A stretch of DNA of 64,000 bases from JBBRMW01 sp965246845 (GTDB taxonomy: Bacteria; Chloroflexota; Anaerolineae; Aggregatilineales; UBA2796): the NCBI GenBank assembly GCA_965246845.1, contig CBDFFR010000012.1, forward strand, positions 1,798,001 to 1,862,000. The letters run 5' to 3'. The notes under the pieces are model-generated. The model ran no database searches, was not told where the DNA came from, and was given only the letters and a program-made list of their open reading frames with translations. How positions within the stretch are numbered: position 1 is the first letter of the stretch; the number at the start of each line of letters is the position of its first letter. Shown here one piece after another: positions 34,650-42,686 of this stretch. The position numbers were made by a program, and so were the translations under genes.

Positions 34650-36155
34650 ATGGCTCTTGCCGCCGATCTAACCAAAGGTCTGCTCGACCAGATCAAGTCG
34701 TATAAGAGTGATGTCAAGGCCGTCGAAGTCGGCCACATTGAAGAAGTCGGTGACGGCATCGCGCGCGTGAATGGAATGCCGAGCGTGAAGGCCAACGAAC
34801 TCGTACAGTTCGTGGATGGGACGCTGGGAATTGCCTTCAACCTCGAAGAGAAAACCGTCGGCGTGATCATCATGGGCGATTTCACCAACCTCAAGGAAGG
34901 CGACGAAGTACGCGGCACGGGGCGTATCGCGTCCGTCCCGGTCGGCAAGGGACTGATTGGGCGCGTCGTGAACGCGCTGGGTGAACCCATCGATGGCAAC
35001 GGTCCGCTGCAATTCGATGAATATTACAACATCGAACGGCTTGCCCCCGGCGTCATCGAGCGCAAGAACGTCAGCCGCCCGGTACAGACGGGTATCATGG
35101 CAATCGACGCGATCATCCCGATTGGGCGCGGTCAGCGCGAATTGATCATCGGCGACCGTCAGACGGGCAAGACCGCCGTTGCAATCGATGCGATCATCAA
35201 CCAGAAGGGCAAGAACCTGATCTGCATCTATGTCGCGATTGGGCAGAAAGAAGCCCAAATTGCGAGCGTCCGCACCACCCTTGAGAAGTACGGCGCGCTG
35301 GATTATACGTGCATCGTCGTCGCGAGCGCTGCTGACCCCGCCGCCCTGCAATACATCGCCCCTTACGCGGGCTGCGCGATGGGCGAATGGTTCATGGAAA
35401 ACGGGCAGGACGCGCTGATCATCTATGATGACCTGAGCCGCCACGCCTGGGCATATCGTCAGGTCTCGCTGCTTCTGCGCCGTCCGCCGGGTCGCGAGGC
35501 GTATCCGGGCGACGTGTTCTACCTGCACAGCCGTTTGCTCGAACGCGCCGCACAGCTTTCCGATGCGAAGGGCGGCGGTTCCTTGACCGCATTGCCAATC
35601 ATCGAAACCCTGCTCGGTGACATTTCCGCGTACATCCCAACGAACGTAATCAGCATCACCGATGGACAGTTGTTCCTCGAAACCGACCTCTTCAACGCGG
35701 GGCAACGCCCGGCAATCAACGTGGGTATCTCCGTGAGCCGCGTCGGTGGTGACGCGCAAACGAAGGCGATGAAGCAGGTCGCAGGCCGTCTCAAAGGCGA
35801 TCTTGCGCAGTTCCGCGCGCTGGCAGCATTTGCGGCGCTCGGCTCCGACCTTGACAAGGCAACCAAGCAGCAGCTCGACCTCGGCGGGCGCTTGCAGGAA
35901 CTACTCAAGCAGCAGCAATATCAGCCGTACTCGCTCGAGGAGCAGGTCGTCTCGATCTACGCAGGCACGCGCGGCTATCTGAACGCTATTCCGGTCAACA
36001 AGGTCAAGGACTGGCAGGGCAAGTTCGTCCGCTACGTCCAGACGCAGTACCCGGCCATCTTCGCGAGTATCCTCGAAACCAAGCGCCTGACCGATGAAAT
36101 CGAAGCCGCCCTCAAGCAGGCGCTGACCGAATTCAACGGGTCGTACAACACGTAG
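34650..36155 (+). CDS. atpA: F1 ATP synthase alpha subunit, stand-alone
   Basis: The 501-residue protein is full length. It has GDGIARVNGMPSVKANELVQ interrupted here as GDGIARVNG, the P-loop GDRQTGKT, YRQVSLLLRRPPGREAYPGD, the alpha-signature PAINVGISVSRVGGDAQ cited as PAINVGISVSRVGG, and a normal helical C-terminal domain. Alpha subunits form the F1 head with beta and bind nucleotide at the non-catalytic sites. A strong AGGAGGT precedes the start. The unusual point is context: no atpH, atpG, atpD or atpC adjoins, and the gene has its own promoter and terminator. Confidence 0.95.
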   Translation: MALAADLTKGLLDQIKSYKSDVKAVEVGHIEEVGDGIARVNGMPSVKANELVQFVDGTLGIAFNLEEKTVGVIIMGDFTNLKEGDEVRGTGRIASVPVGKGLIGRVVNALGEPIDGNGPLQFDEYYNIERLAPGVIERKNVSRPVQTGIMAIDAIIPIGRGQRELIIGDRQTGKTAVAIDAIINQKGKNLICIYVAIGQKEAQIASVRTTLEKYGALDYTCIVVASAADPAALQYIAPYAGCAMGEWFMENGQDALIIYDDLSRHAWAYRQVSLLLRRPPGREAYPGDVFYLHSRLLERAAQLSDAKGGGSLTALPIIETLLGDISAYIPTNVISITDGQLFLETDLFNAGQRPAINVGISVSRVGGDAQTKAMKQVAGRLKGDLAQFRALAAFAALGSDLDKATKQQLDLGGRLQELLKQQQYQPYSLEEQVVSIYAGTRGYLNAIPVNKVKDWQGKFVRYVQTQYPAIFASILETKRLTDEIEAALKQALTEFNGSYNT

Positions 36156-36177
36156 AACCGCACATAAAATTATGGAA

Positions 36178-36210
36178 AAGGGTCGGTCTAATCCGACCCT
36201 TTTTGTTTTT
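36178..36210 (+). terminator. Rho-independent terminator of atpA
   Basis: Stem AAGGGTCGG/CCGACCCTT with a 6-base loop (36178-36201) followed by TTTTGTTTTTT. On the other strand it also has a short T run, so it may serve both atpA and the convergent GH76 gene, whose stop codon lies in the T tract. Confidence 0.9.
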
Positions 36211-37310
36211 TATGGATTGGTTTCATAAAACGCCGCCAGCAGCGCGTACAACTCGATCATCGCGCCCTGATCGAGGATCGCTTTGTGAGGATTATCGACG
36301 CCCGTTGCGCCGCTCCAGTCATTGCTGAACAAGCCGTTCGCGTCGCGCGCGTGGTCCCACGCATAGAGCAGGTTGTCGCACATCGAGTCGATATATTGCC
36401 TTTCGGGGTTCGGATCAGCCTCGTAAAGCGCGATGTAGCCGCGCAGCAACACCCCATTGAACCAGGGCGTTCCGGGGTACAGCGGTATTTCGGACCCATT
36501 ACGCGGCACGGTAAAATAGCGATGCGCAGCCTCTGCCAGTGAGCGCGCCTCGTTCAAATAGCGCGCCTCGCCAGTAGAGGTATAAAGTAGCGCGTTCGTG
36601 TGCAGTGGCGTCCCGGCGTTGTACGTAAAGATTCGCGTGTCGATGCTGCCATCCGCGTTCACCGCATCCCAATAGACACCTTCTGGCGTCTTGAGCGGGT
36701 CCAGCCAGCGCAGCAACCGCTCTGCCCATTGCAGGTAATCGGGTTCGTGCGTTTCGCCGTAGAGCATCAACGCCAATACCGCCGCCGGACCGTTCGAGCA
36801 GGTGTTTTTGGTGGCGGTCTCCTTCTCATTCCAGTAAATGCCGCCGCTGCCGCCCGCCCATTCATCCGTCCAACCACTGATTGCAAATGCGAACATCTCC
36901 CGCGCCTTCGCGAGGTAATGCGCGTCACCGAGCAGGCGGTACGCCTCGATGAAATCCATCCCCAGCCATTCGTTATCGTCGTAAAATTTTGTATCGCCTC
37001 CTAAGCGGCGCACGTAAGCGTCATAGGCCGAGAGCGTGCCGGGGCGCGTTCCCTTGTCATCGTAATATTGTTCCAGCGTGCCGAAGATGCGCAGCAGGTC
37101 CGCGCGGTAGCGTTCCCCGACTTCCGGCAAGCGTGCTAACGCATTCACGCCCGATAGCACTGCCGAAAACGGCCACAAAAACGAGAACGGCTTATCCGTC
37201 GGCTTTGGCGTGGAGTTCTCCCGATAGAGCGACTCTTCGGGGTCGTAATAATGCGCCTGCACCGCATCGTAGGTCAGTATCGCTTTATCAATCAACGTCT
37301 GCGAAGCCAA
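36210..37310 (-). CDS. GH76-like alpha-1,6-mannanase family protein
   Basis: The 366-residue protein has the (alpha/alpha)6 pattern of glycoside hydrolase family 76. FLWPFSAVLSGVNAL lies near residue 43. FYDDNEWLGMDFIEAYRLLGD, cited as YDDNEWLGMDFIEAY, holds the paired catalytic Asp of the family. GGIYWNE, KNTCSNGPAAVLAL and FTYNAGTPLHTNALLY follow. GH76 enzymes cut alpha-1,6-mannan. No signal peptide is seen, so it may act on imported oligosaccharides or belong to a related cytoplasmic group. The oligopeptide-type binding protein gene lies 65 bp upstream on the same strand. Confidence 0.72.
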   Translation of the reverse strand: MASQTLIDKAILTYDAVQAHYYDPEESLYRENSTPKPTDKPFSFLWPFSAVLSGVNALARLPEVGERYRADLLRIFGTLEQYYDDKGTRPGTLSAYDAYVRRLGGDTKFYDDNEWLGMDFIEAYRLLGDAHYLAKAREMFAFAISGWTDEWAGGSGGIYWNEKETATKNTCSNGPAAVLALMLYGETHEPDYLQWAERLLRWLDPLKTPEGVYWDAVNADGSIDTRIFTYNAGTPLHTNALLYTSTGEARYLNEARSLAEAAHRYFTVPRNGSEIPLYPGTPWFNGVLLRGYIALYEADPNPERQYIDSMCDNLLYAWDHARDANGLFSNDWSGATGVDNPHKAILDQGAMIELYALLAAFYETNP

Positions 37311-37375
37311 AATATTTACCCTTCTGGAGTGCGGAGCCGGAACATTCCGACTCCGCGTGAATTATCGCGAGGAGC

Positions 37376-39079
37376 CTACTTGATCGTCCACTTCTCGAAG
37401 CGCTCGTCGCCGTTCGTCTGCGAAACGGTGCGGGTCACGTTCGGCTTTGTGACGAAAACGCGCGTCCCCCAGTACAACGGCGCGATCACGGCGTCCTTCG
37501 AGACGAGGATGTCTTCGGCCTGCGAATAGAGGTCCGTGCGCTTGGTTGCGTCCGTCTCGCGTGCGGCCTGATCGACCAGCGTATCGAAAGCGTCACTCTT
37601 CCAGCGGGTGTAGTTGTTGCCGCTGTTGGAGCGGAACACCTCGCGCAGGAAGTTATTCGCATCCGCATAATCTGCCGACCAGCCAAGCGCGTAAACGCCG
37701 GGCGGGTCAGTCTGGATCGTTTGCAGGAAGACCTTGAACTCCTGCGAGACGATGCTCACCTTGACGCCGAGCGTTTCCTGCCACATCTGCTGGATCGCTT
37801 CGGCGACTTTGCTCACAGCGTCGCTCTTATAGAGCAGCAGCGTGATCGGCGGCAATGTATCGACGGTCAGCTTCTTTTCATCCAGATAGGCTTGCAGCGA
37901 CTTCTTGGCCGCATCCACATCGAAACCGATGCCGAGCTTCGGATACTTCTCGACGGTCGGCGCGGCGGCGATTCCCGGACGGCTGAACCAGCGCGCGGGC
38001 GTACCGCCCTTGTTCACATTTTCGACAATCGACTCGCGGTCGATGGCGAGCGAGAAGGCGCGGCGCACGCGCACATCATCGAACGGCGCTTTGGTCGCGG
38101 TGAAGCCGTAGTAGGCGCTGTTCAGTACAGGCGCTTCCGAGATTTCAGCCTTGAGCGTCGCATCGACACGCGCGCGGTCGAGGTCCGCAAGCGGCACGGT
38201 CGCGATGTCGATTGTCCCGGCCTGATAGTTGTTGAACGAAGCGGCCTGATCGAGGAAGGTCATCACGATCTCATCAATCGAAGGCTTCGGCGAATTCTCG
38301 ATTCCCGGCCAGAACGGATTCTTGCTCAGAGTGAGCCGCTCATCGTGCTTCCACTCCGAGATCACCCAGGGGCCATACGACAGCGAGTTGCCCGGCTCAA
38401 ACCACTTGGCGCCGCTCTTTTCGATAGCCGATTGCGGCTGCGCGGCGGCGTTGGTCAGCGTCAGGATGTTGATCGCGTATCCGGCGGGTTCGGAGAGCGT
38501 GATCACGAGCGTCTGATCGTCGGTCGCCTTGATGCCCACTGCGTCCCGTACTTTGATCAGCGCGTCGCCTGTCTCTTTGCTCTTGTTGAACTCCGTTGCG
38601 CCCTTGATGATGCTTGTGAACACATACGCATATTCGGATGCGGTGCGCGGGTCGAGCGTGCGCTTGAGGCCAAATTCAAAATCCTTCGCGGTGACGTAGA
38701 GCGTCGCGCCCTTGTCATCCTTCGCCTCGACGACTGCCTTACCATCCCAACGGACCCAGGGAATGCCCTTGCGGATCGTGAAGGTATAGGTCAGGCCGTC
38801 CTTTGAGACTTCATATTTGGAAGCCATACCCGGCTGCACGTCGTTCAGGTTGGTCTCGACGCCGCGCACCAGCGCGTAGTGCGTCTCCGAGGTGATTTGC
38901 GCCGAGGCGAAGTCGGTGACGAGCGCGGGGTCGGCTGTGGTGATGTCACCCGCGCCAATCGGGTTGGGGATGCGCAGCCGCTTGACGGTTTGCGCGTGCG
39001 CCGCGCCATTCGCGCTCACGCCGACGAGCAGCGCCGCGATCACCAATGCCAGCAATAAACGAAAGCCTTTTCGCTGCAT
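37376..39079 (-). CDS. Oligopeptide-type ABC substrate-binding protein
   Basis: The 567-residue family 5 solute-binding protein (OppA/DppA-like) has a signal peptide at residues 1-30 (LLLALVIAALLVGVSA ... AHA). It then has SKYEVSKDGLTYTFTIRKGI, cited as DGLTYTFTIRKGIPW, a LSYGPWVISEW segment, VRRAFSLAIDRESIV and a C-terminal YALGWSADYADANNFL, all family landmarks. It delivers peptides or related solutes to an ABC importer, yet no permease or ATPase gene is adjacent. The start at 39079 is chosen for the signal peptide and an upstream GGAG. A hairpin at about 37332-37356 follows its stop. Confidence 0.88.
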   Translation of the reverse strand: MQRKGFRLLLALVIAALLVGVSANGAAHAQTVKRLRIPNPIGAGDITTADPALVTDFASAQITSETHYALVRGVETNLNDVQPGMASKYEVSKDGLTYTFTIRKGIPWVRWDGKAVVEAKDDKGATLYVTAKDFEFGLKRTLDPRTASEYAYVFTSIIKGATEFNKSKETGDALIKVRDAVGIKATDDQTLVITLSEPAGYAINILTLTNAAAQPQSAIEKSGAKWFEPGNSLSYGPWVISEWKHDERLTLSKNPFWPGIENSPKPSIDEIVMTFLDQAASFNNYQAGTIDIATVPLADLDRARVDATLKAEISEAPVLNSAYYGFTATKAPFDDVRVRRAFSLAIDRESIVENVNKGGTPARWFSRPGIAAAPTVEKYPKLGIGFDVDAAKKSLQAYLDEKKLTVDTLPPITLLLYKSDAVSKVAEAIQQMWQETLGVKVSIVSQEFKVFLQTIQTDPPGVYALGWSADYADANNFLREVFRSNSGNNYTRWKSDAFDTLVDQAARETDATKRTDLYSQAEDILVSKDAVIAPLYWGTRVFVTKPNVTRTVSQTNGDERFEKWTIK

Positions 39080-39182
39080 TCTCAATGCACTCCTGTGAAA
39101 CTTTGTGAAATTGAAATTGTAACGCGGAACCGAAAAGCGCATATACTTGTGATTGTGCAGTCTTGAACAATCGGAGGACAGC

Positions 39183-39752
39183 ATGAACAATTCGATAAAC
39201 GTGACTGTCCCGCCACCCGCGAAAGTTTCACGTCGCGAATTTCTCTATTATCTGTGGGGCGCGAGCGCGGCGGCGTTGACGGTCGGCGGTTGCGCTGCAA
39301 CTACGCGGCTTATGAACACCTATCCTGAACTGCCAAAGTCTGTGCCAATCGCGCTCGAAGATATTCCGGCAGTAGGCAGTGGTCCTATAGGAATTCCCAA
39401 ACTCAAAGCGTGGCTGGTGCATCTTCAAGAGGGACTCATCGTGCTGAGTGGCATTTGCACATTCATTCCGGTTCCCTATCCAGTTAAATGGGTTGGCACA
39501 AACTGCCGTTTTGAATGTCCTCACTGTGGAGGCAAGTACGCACTAAATGGGCAGCGGATAGAGCCTTTTGTGGCAAGCGATCTAAATCGCTATCAGGTCA
39601 GAGTGAAAAATCTAAGCGGCTGGATCGAAACATCGATGTTAGGTGAACCCGTTCGTGCTGACAATATAAGTGAATTGCTGATCAATCCAGCACGCACAAT
39701 TTATGGGCGCGTTGGCTCGATTGATTGGTCAATCAGGTATTGTGTGGAGTAG
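39183..39752 (+). CDS. Rieske-like Tat-exported protein, ligands altered (copy 1)
   Basis: The 189-residue protein has a twin-arginine signal (SRREFLYYLWGASAAALTVGGC) cited in part as SRREFLYYLWGASAAA, with a possible lipobox Cys. The rest follows the Rieske fold. Where Rieske proteins have C-x-H and C-x-x-H, this copy has C92-T-F94 and C112-P-H114-C115. The first His is replaced by Phe and the second His position is Cys. A normal [2Fe-2S] cluster is unlikely. GGAGGA lies just before ATG 39183. It is a tandem paralogue of the next gene; DNA identity is high around the Tat signal. Confidence 0.75.
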   Translation: MNNSINVTVPPPAKVSRREFLYYLWGASAAALTVGGCAATTRLMNTYPELPKSVPIALEDIPAVGSGPIGIPKLKAWLVHLQEGLIVLSGICTFIPVPYPVKWVGTNCRFECPHCGGKYALNGQRIEPFVASDLNRYQVRVKNLSGWIETSMLGEPVRADNISELLINPARTIYGRVGSIDWSIRYCVE

Positions 39753-39759
39753 TACAAAA

Positions 39760-40308
39760 ATGACCGTAACAAGGGACACACTCGCGTCACCCCTTGCCCG
39801 TGTCTCGCGCCGTGAATTTCTCTATTATCTGTGGGGAGCGAGCGCGGCGGCGCTGACCATTGGCGGCTGCCGTCTGACCGATTTATGGGCATTTCAAACC
39901 TATCCTGAACTGCGGAAGCCGTATTCTGTTTCCTTGAATTCAATACCGCCGAAAGGAAGTCCTCCGCAGTGGCAGTGCGATAGTTCAGGCCAACCATCTG
40001 TATGGTTCTCTCATATAGATGCCGGTTTATTGGCACTCAACGAGACCTGTCCATATAAGGGCTGTATAGTTGGATGGGTAAAACCAAATAGTCGCTTTGA
40101 GTGTCCTTGCTGCGGGAGCAAGTTCACTCATGATGGTACTTACATTGAAGGACCCGCGCCTAGAGGACTGCGTTGTTACGTCCTTCAAGTAAAAACAGCC
40201 CATGAATGGCGCGAAAGTTCACCCTCCGAAAAGGCAGTATCAGTTGATGACGCAATAGAGGTTTATATCGATCTCACCCGCTTGATTTTAGGAAAGCTAC
40301 GACCTTAA
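39760..40308 (+). CDS. Rieske-like Tat-exported protein, ligands altered (copy 2)
   Basis: The 182-residue protein keeps the Rieske frame better than copy 1: LNETCPYKGCIVGWV, then RFECPCCGSKF and GPAPRGL. The two cluster Cys (97, 115) and the two disulfide Cys (102, 117) are present, but both His ligands are replaced, by Tyr99 (C-P-Y) and Cys118 (CPCC for CPCH). The Tat motif SRREFL and GGC follow at residues 16-37. It starts 7 bp after copy 1, so the pair is co-transcribed. It may be a structural relic, or hold another metal centre. Confidence 0.78.
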   Translation: MTVTRDTLASPLARVSRREFLYYLWGASAAALTIGGCRLTDLWAFQTYPELRKPYSVSLNSIPPKGSPPQWQCDSSGQPSVWFSHIDAGLLALNETCPYKGCIVGWVKPNSRFECPCCGSKFTHDGTYIEGPAPRGLRCYVLQVKTAHEWRESSPSEKAVSVDDAIEVYIDLTRLILGKLRP

Positions 40309-40400
40309 AACCAGTTCAGTAAATTCAGCCTTCAATAGCCAACTTGCATCTAGCAACAATATTATTTATAATTTTCAATAACTTGTGAAAGTTGTCGCAA

Positions 40401-40910
40401 ATGCCGAACAAACTACGCACGTTCATTCGCATCATATTCGGGATGGTCAAATACGGCGCACTCGATGGGTGTATCGCAGGAGCGTTGTTTGGCCTAGTAA
40501 TTATGGTCGGCTATGCTGCCATTGGATTATTCAATTGGAGATCGATTGTATATGTCGGAAGCGCCGTAGTATTTGGATTCTTTGGAGCGGCTGTTGGGGG
40601 TTGGTGGGGACTGATTGGGGGCATTTTTCTCGGCTTCGTGCAAGGCATTGTTCTCGGTGCGATCACATTGAACTATTTTGGAAAAGATTGTAATAATCCC
40701 ACCGTGTTGCGCTTTATGCTCGCGCGTTGCGCCGTCGTTTTGTGCCTGGGGATTGGTATCGCAGGAGCATACCTGCTTCCAGCGATACGATTAATCAATT
40801 TTCCAAACTTCGGTGTGACCCTTCTCTTCTGGATAGTTCTGTGTCTGATTGCTGCTGAAACCAGCCGTCGGGCTGCAACAAAAGTCGCTCTCGATTACCT
40901 GAAAAGGTGA
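40401..40910 (+). CDS. Membrane protein with glycine-rich helices, unknown
   Basis: The 169-residue protein has four predicted membrane segments (about residues 20-42, 48-90 with many Gly, 108-130 and 140-155). GFFGAAVGGWWGLIGGIFLG resembles glycine-zipper helices, which often pack into oligomers. No family is recognised. Codon use is more AT-rich than most neighbours. It follows the Rieske-like pair by 92 bp and may belong to the same acquired segment. Confidence 0.6.
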   Translation: MPNKLRTFIRIIFGMVKYGALDGCIAGALFGLVIMVGYAAIGLFNWRSIVYVGSAVVFGFFGAAVGGWWGLIGGIFLGFVQGIVLGAITLNYFGKDCNNPTVLRFMLARCAVVLCLGIGIAGAYLLPAIRLINFPNFGVTLLFWIVLCLIAAETSRRAATKVALDYLKR

Positions 40911-41029
40911 GTAATCAATTGACACCGACGAACCCTGCGCTCCACCCCTGATCCGGGACTGCGACCCCCGCGCGAAAAGGGTTACTATTGACAGCGTGCT
41001 TCTCCCAAATCGCAAAAGGGTCGCAATCG

Positions 41030-41260
41030 ATGAACGTCCTTTGCGCATTGGCAGAGATGGTCCCCTTCGCAAAGGCGGGCGGCCTCGGAAACGTGATCGG
41101 CAGCCTGCCGAAGGCACTGCGTAAAATAGGTGTTGATACGCGCGTGATCATGCCGACGTAGGCTTCATCAACCGTGAGGCGTTCAATATCGCGCCGCTCT
41201 TCGACTTCCGCTTTCCGAAGCGTGACGGCATGGCCGATGTGAACGTCAGGACCAAGGAAG
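41030..41260 (+). pseudogene. glgA: glgA N-terminal remnant, frameshifted
   Basis: From ATG at 41030 the sequence reads MNVLCALAEMVPFAKAGGLG then NVIGSLPKALRKIGVDTRVI and MPT, the glycogen synthase N-terminus including the ADP-glucose-binding K-x-GGLG motif (here KAGGLG). It hits TAG at 41159. Dropping one frame restores YGFINREAFNIAPLFDF, the expected continuation, to about 41250. Normal length is about 480 residues; about 75 remain. A one-base loss at the TAC/TAG site followed by deletion of the rest explains this. Confidence 0.82.
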
Positions 41261-41337
41261 CGAATTCATGTGTCCACCCTTACCTTATTTGGATGGCGGG
41301 GTTATTATCGGAAATTCGATAATCAGAGGCTCACCCA

Positions 41338-41919
41338 ATGACGGTGCTACTTTCCAGAACTTCGCTTGCCGCACGCCCGGAGTGGCAATTGCGCGCCCTG
41401 CGCATCGCGCTGTTCGTCGGCCTGACGGCACTTTCGGCGCGTATCAGGATTGAACTCCCCGGCACGCCCGTGCCAATCACGGCGCAAACGTTCATCGTGT
41501 TTCTGGCCGGGATGCTGCTCGGCTCGCTTGAAGGCGCAGCCAGCCAGATTGCCTACGTCGGCCTGATTGCGCTCGGCGCGCCGTTCGATTCACGCGGACT
41601 CGGCACAGCGGCACTGTTCAGCCCCACAGCGGGCTATCTGCTCGCATTCATCCCCGGCGCATTCATCGCGGGGCTGCTGCGCGGACGGCACGTTTTGCTG
41701 AATATCCTATGCGGGATCGGCGCTGCGCTCGTAATCCATACAATTGGCACAGCGGGCGTCGCGATCAGTCAGAAGATTTCGTGGCAGGCTGCCGCGCTGC
41801 TCGGCTCAGTGCCGTTCATCCTGCTCGATACCGGGAAGGCGTTGCTCGCCGCTGCGCTGGTGAACCTCGGTTACGCGCGGCGCTTTCTGCCGCTGCGCGA
41901 CCTCGAACGAAAGCCGTAG
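41338..41919 (+). CDS. bioY: BioY biotin transporter
   Basis: The 193-residue protein has the BioY signature IELPGTPVPITAQTFIVFLAG followed by LLGSLEGAASQIAYVGL, cited as LPGTPVPITAQTF, and about six membrane helices. BioY is the S component of an ECF transporter; some BioY proteins also work without partners. No ecfA or ecfT genes are adjacent. The last 114 bp overlap the convergent DUF5519 frame. Confidence 0.9.
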   Translation: MTVLLSRTSLAARPEWQLRALRIALFVGLTALSARIRIELPGTPVPITAQTFIVFLAGMLLGSLEGAASQIAYVGLIALGAPFDSRGLGTAALFSPTAGYLLAFIPGAFIAGLLRGRHVLLNILCGIGAALVIHTIGTAGVAISQKISWQAAALLGSVPFILLDTGKALLAAALVNLGYARRFLPLRDLERKP

Positions 41920-42201
41920 CAGCTCGATGGCGCGGTTCACATCTTCCGGCTCGCGAATATAAAAACTGACCCATCCCGTTTCCGGCAGGAGATGATGCGG
42001 CGCAGCGCGTCCGCTGTTCACCACCTCGTCACGTACCTTGACCGGGAACGGAATGTCCACCATCGAGTCGCCGTGAATATGCCCGATTTCGCGCTTCCCG
42101 ATGCGGAACTCCGTCCCGCCAAAGCGGTGCGGGTGCGCCTCGATACCTTTCCATGCAGATACAGTATCTTTGATTGTTTGCTGTGCGTTGCTTACTGACA
42201 T
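41806..42201 (-). CDS. DUF5519 (luciferase-family) protein
   Basis: The 131-residue protein contains the conserved core FGGTEFRIGKREIGHIHGDS, then VDIPFPVKVRDEVV, PHHLLPETGWVSFYI and AIELLRLSFE, as in small proteins often annotated as luciferase family or DUF5519. The function is not established. The family normally ends near LLRLSFE. The remaining 30 residues run antisense into bioY and look like a non-conserved extension, possibly from a lost stop codon. Confidence 0.75.
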   Translation of the reverse strand: MSVSNAQQTIKDTVSAWKGIEAHPHRFGGTEFRIGKREIGHIHGDSMVDIPFPVKVRDEVVNSGRAAPHHLLPETGWVSFYIREPEDVNRAIELLRLSFEVAQRQKAPRVTEVHQRSGEQRLPGIEQDERH

Positions 42202-42270
42202 TTGATTAACTCCGATAATGATTAGAACGCCTGTTGCGTCTTCACCTTACGTATTCATGATAGAATGAGC

Positions 42271-42629
42271 ATGGATGTTCGGCAGGCTAGACGGTCGCGC
42301 CCGCAAGGGTGAGGAAAGTCCGCTCTCCATAGGGCAACGGTGCTGGCTAACGGCCAGGCGGCGCAAGCCGACGGAAAGTGCAACAGAGAAGCAAATTGCC
42401 CTGTCCGCAAGGGCGTGGCGAGGGTGAAACGGCGCGGCAAGAGCGCACCGCGTCTCTGGTGACAGAGGCGGCACGGCAAACCCCACCGGGAGCAAGGTCA
42501 AACAGAGGCGAGGGGCTGCCCGTCCCGTAATCAGCTTCGGGTAGGCTGCTGGAGGCGCGGGGTAACTCGCGTTCGAGAGAAATGATCGTCCACGACAGAA
42601 AGCGGCTTATCGGTCCGCCGGACATCCAT
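42271..42629 (+). ncRNA. rnpB: RNase P RNA (class A)
   Basis: Helix P1 forms from ATGGATGTTCGGC (42271-42283) and GCCGGACATCCAT (42617-42629). The conserved P4 strands are GAGGAAAGTCCG (42311-42322) and ACAGAA (42595-42600), and the AACAGAGA-like segment appears near 42381. The RNA cuts the 5' leader from pre-tRNA with the RnpA protein. A TAGAAT at 42261-42266 is well placed as the -10 box. Length of 359 nt fits bacterial type A RNA. Confidence 0.95.
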
Positions 42630-42686
42630 CTTACGCTATAATTTTCTTTGCGAATGCTTAAAACCTGGGTCGAAGGAGAGTCGTAA

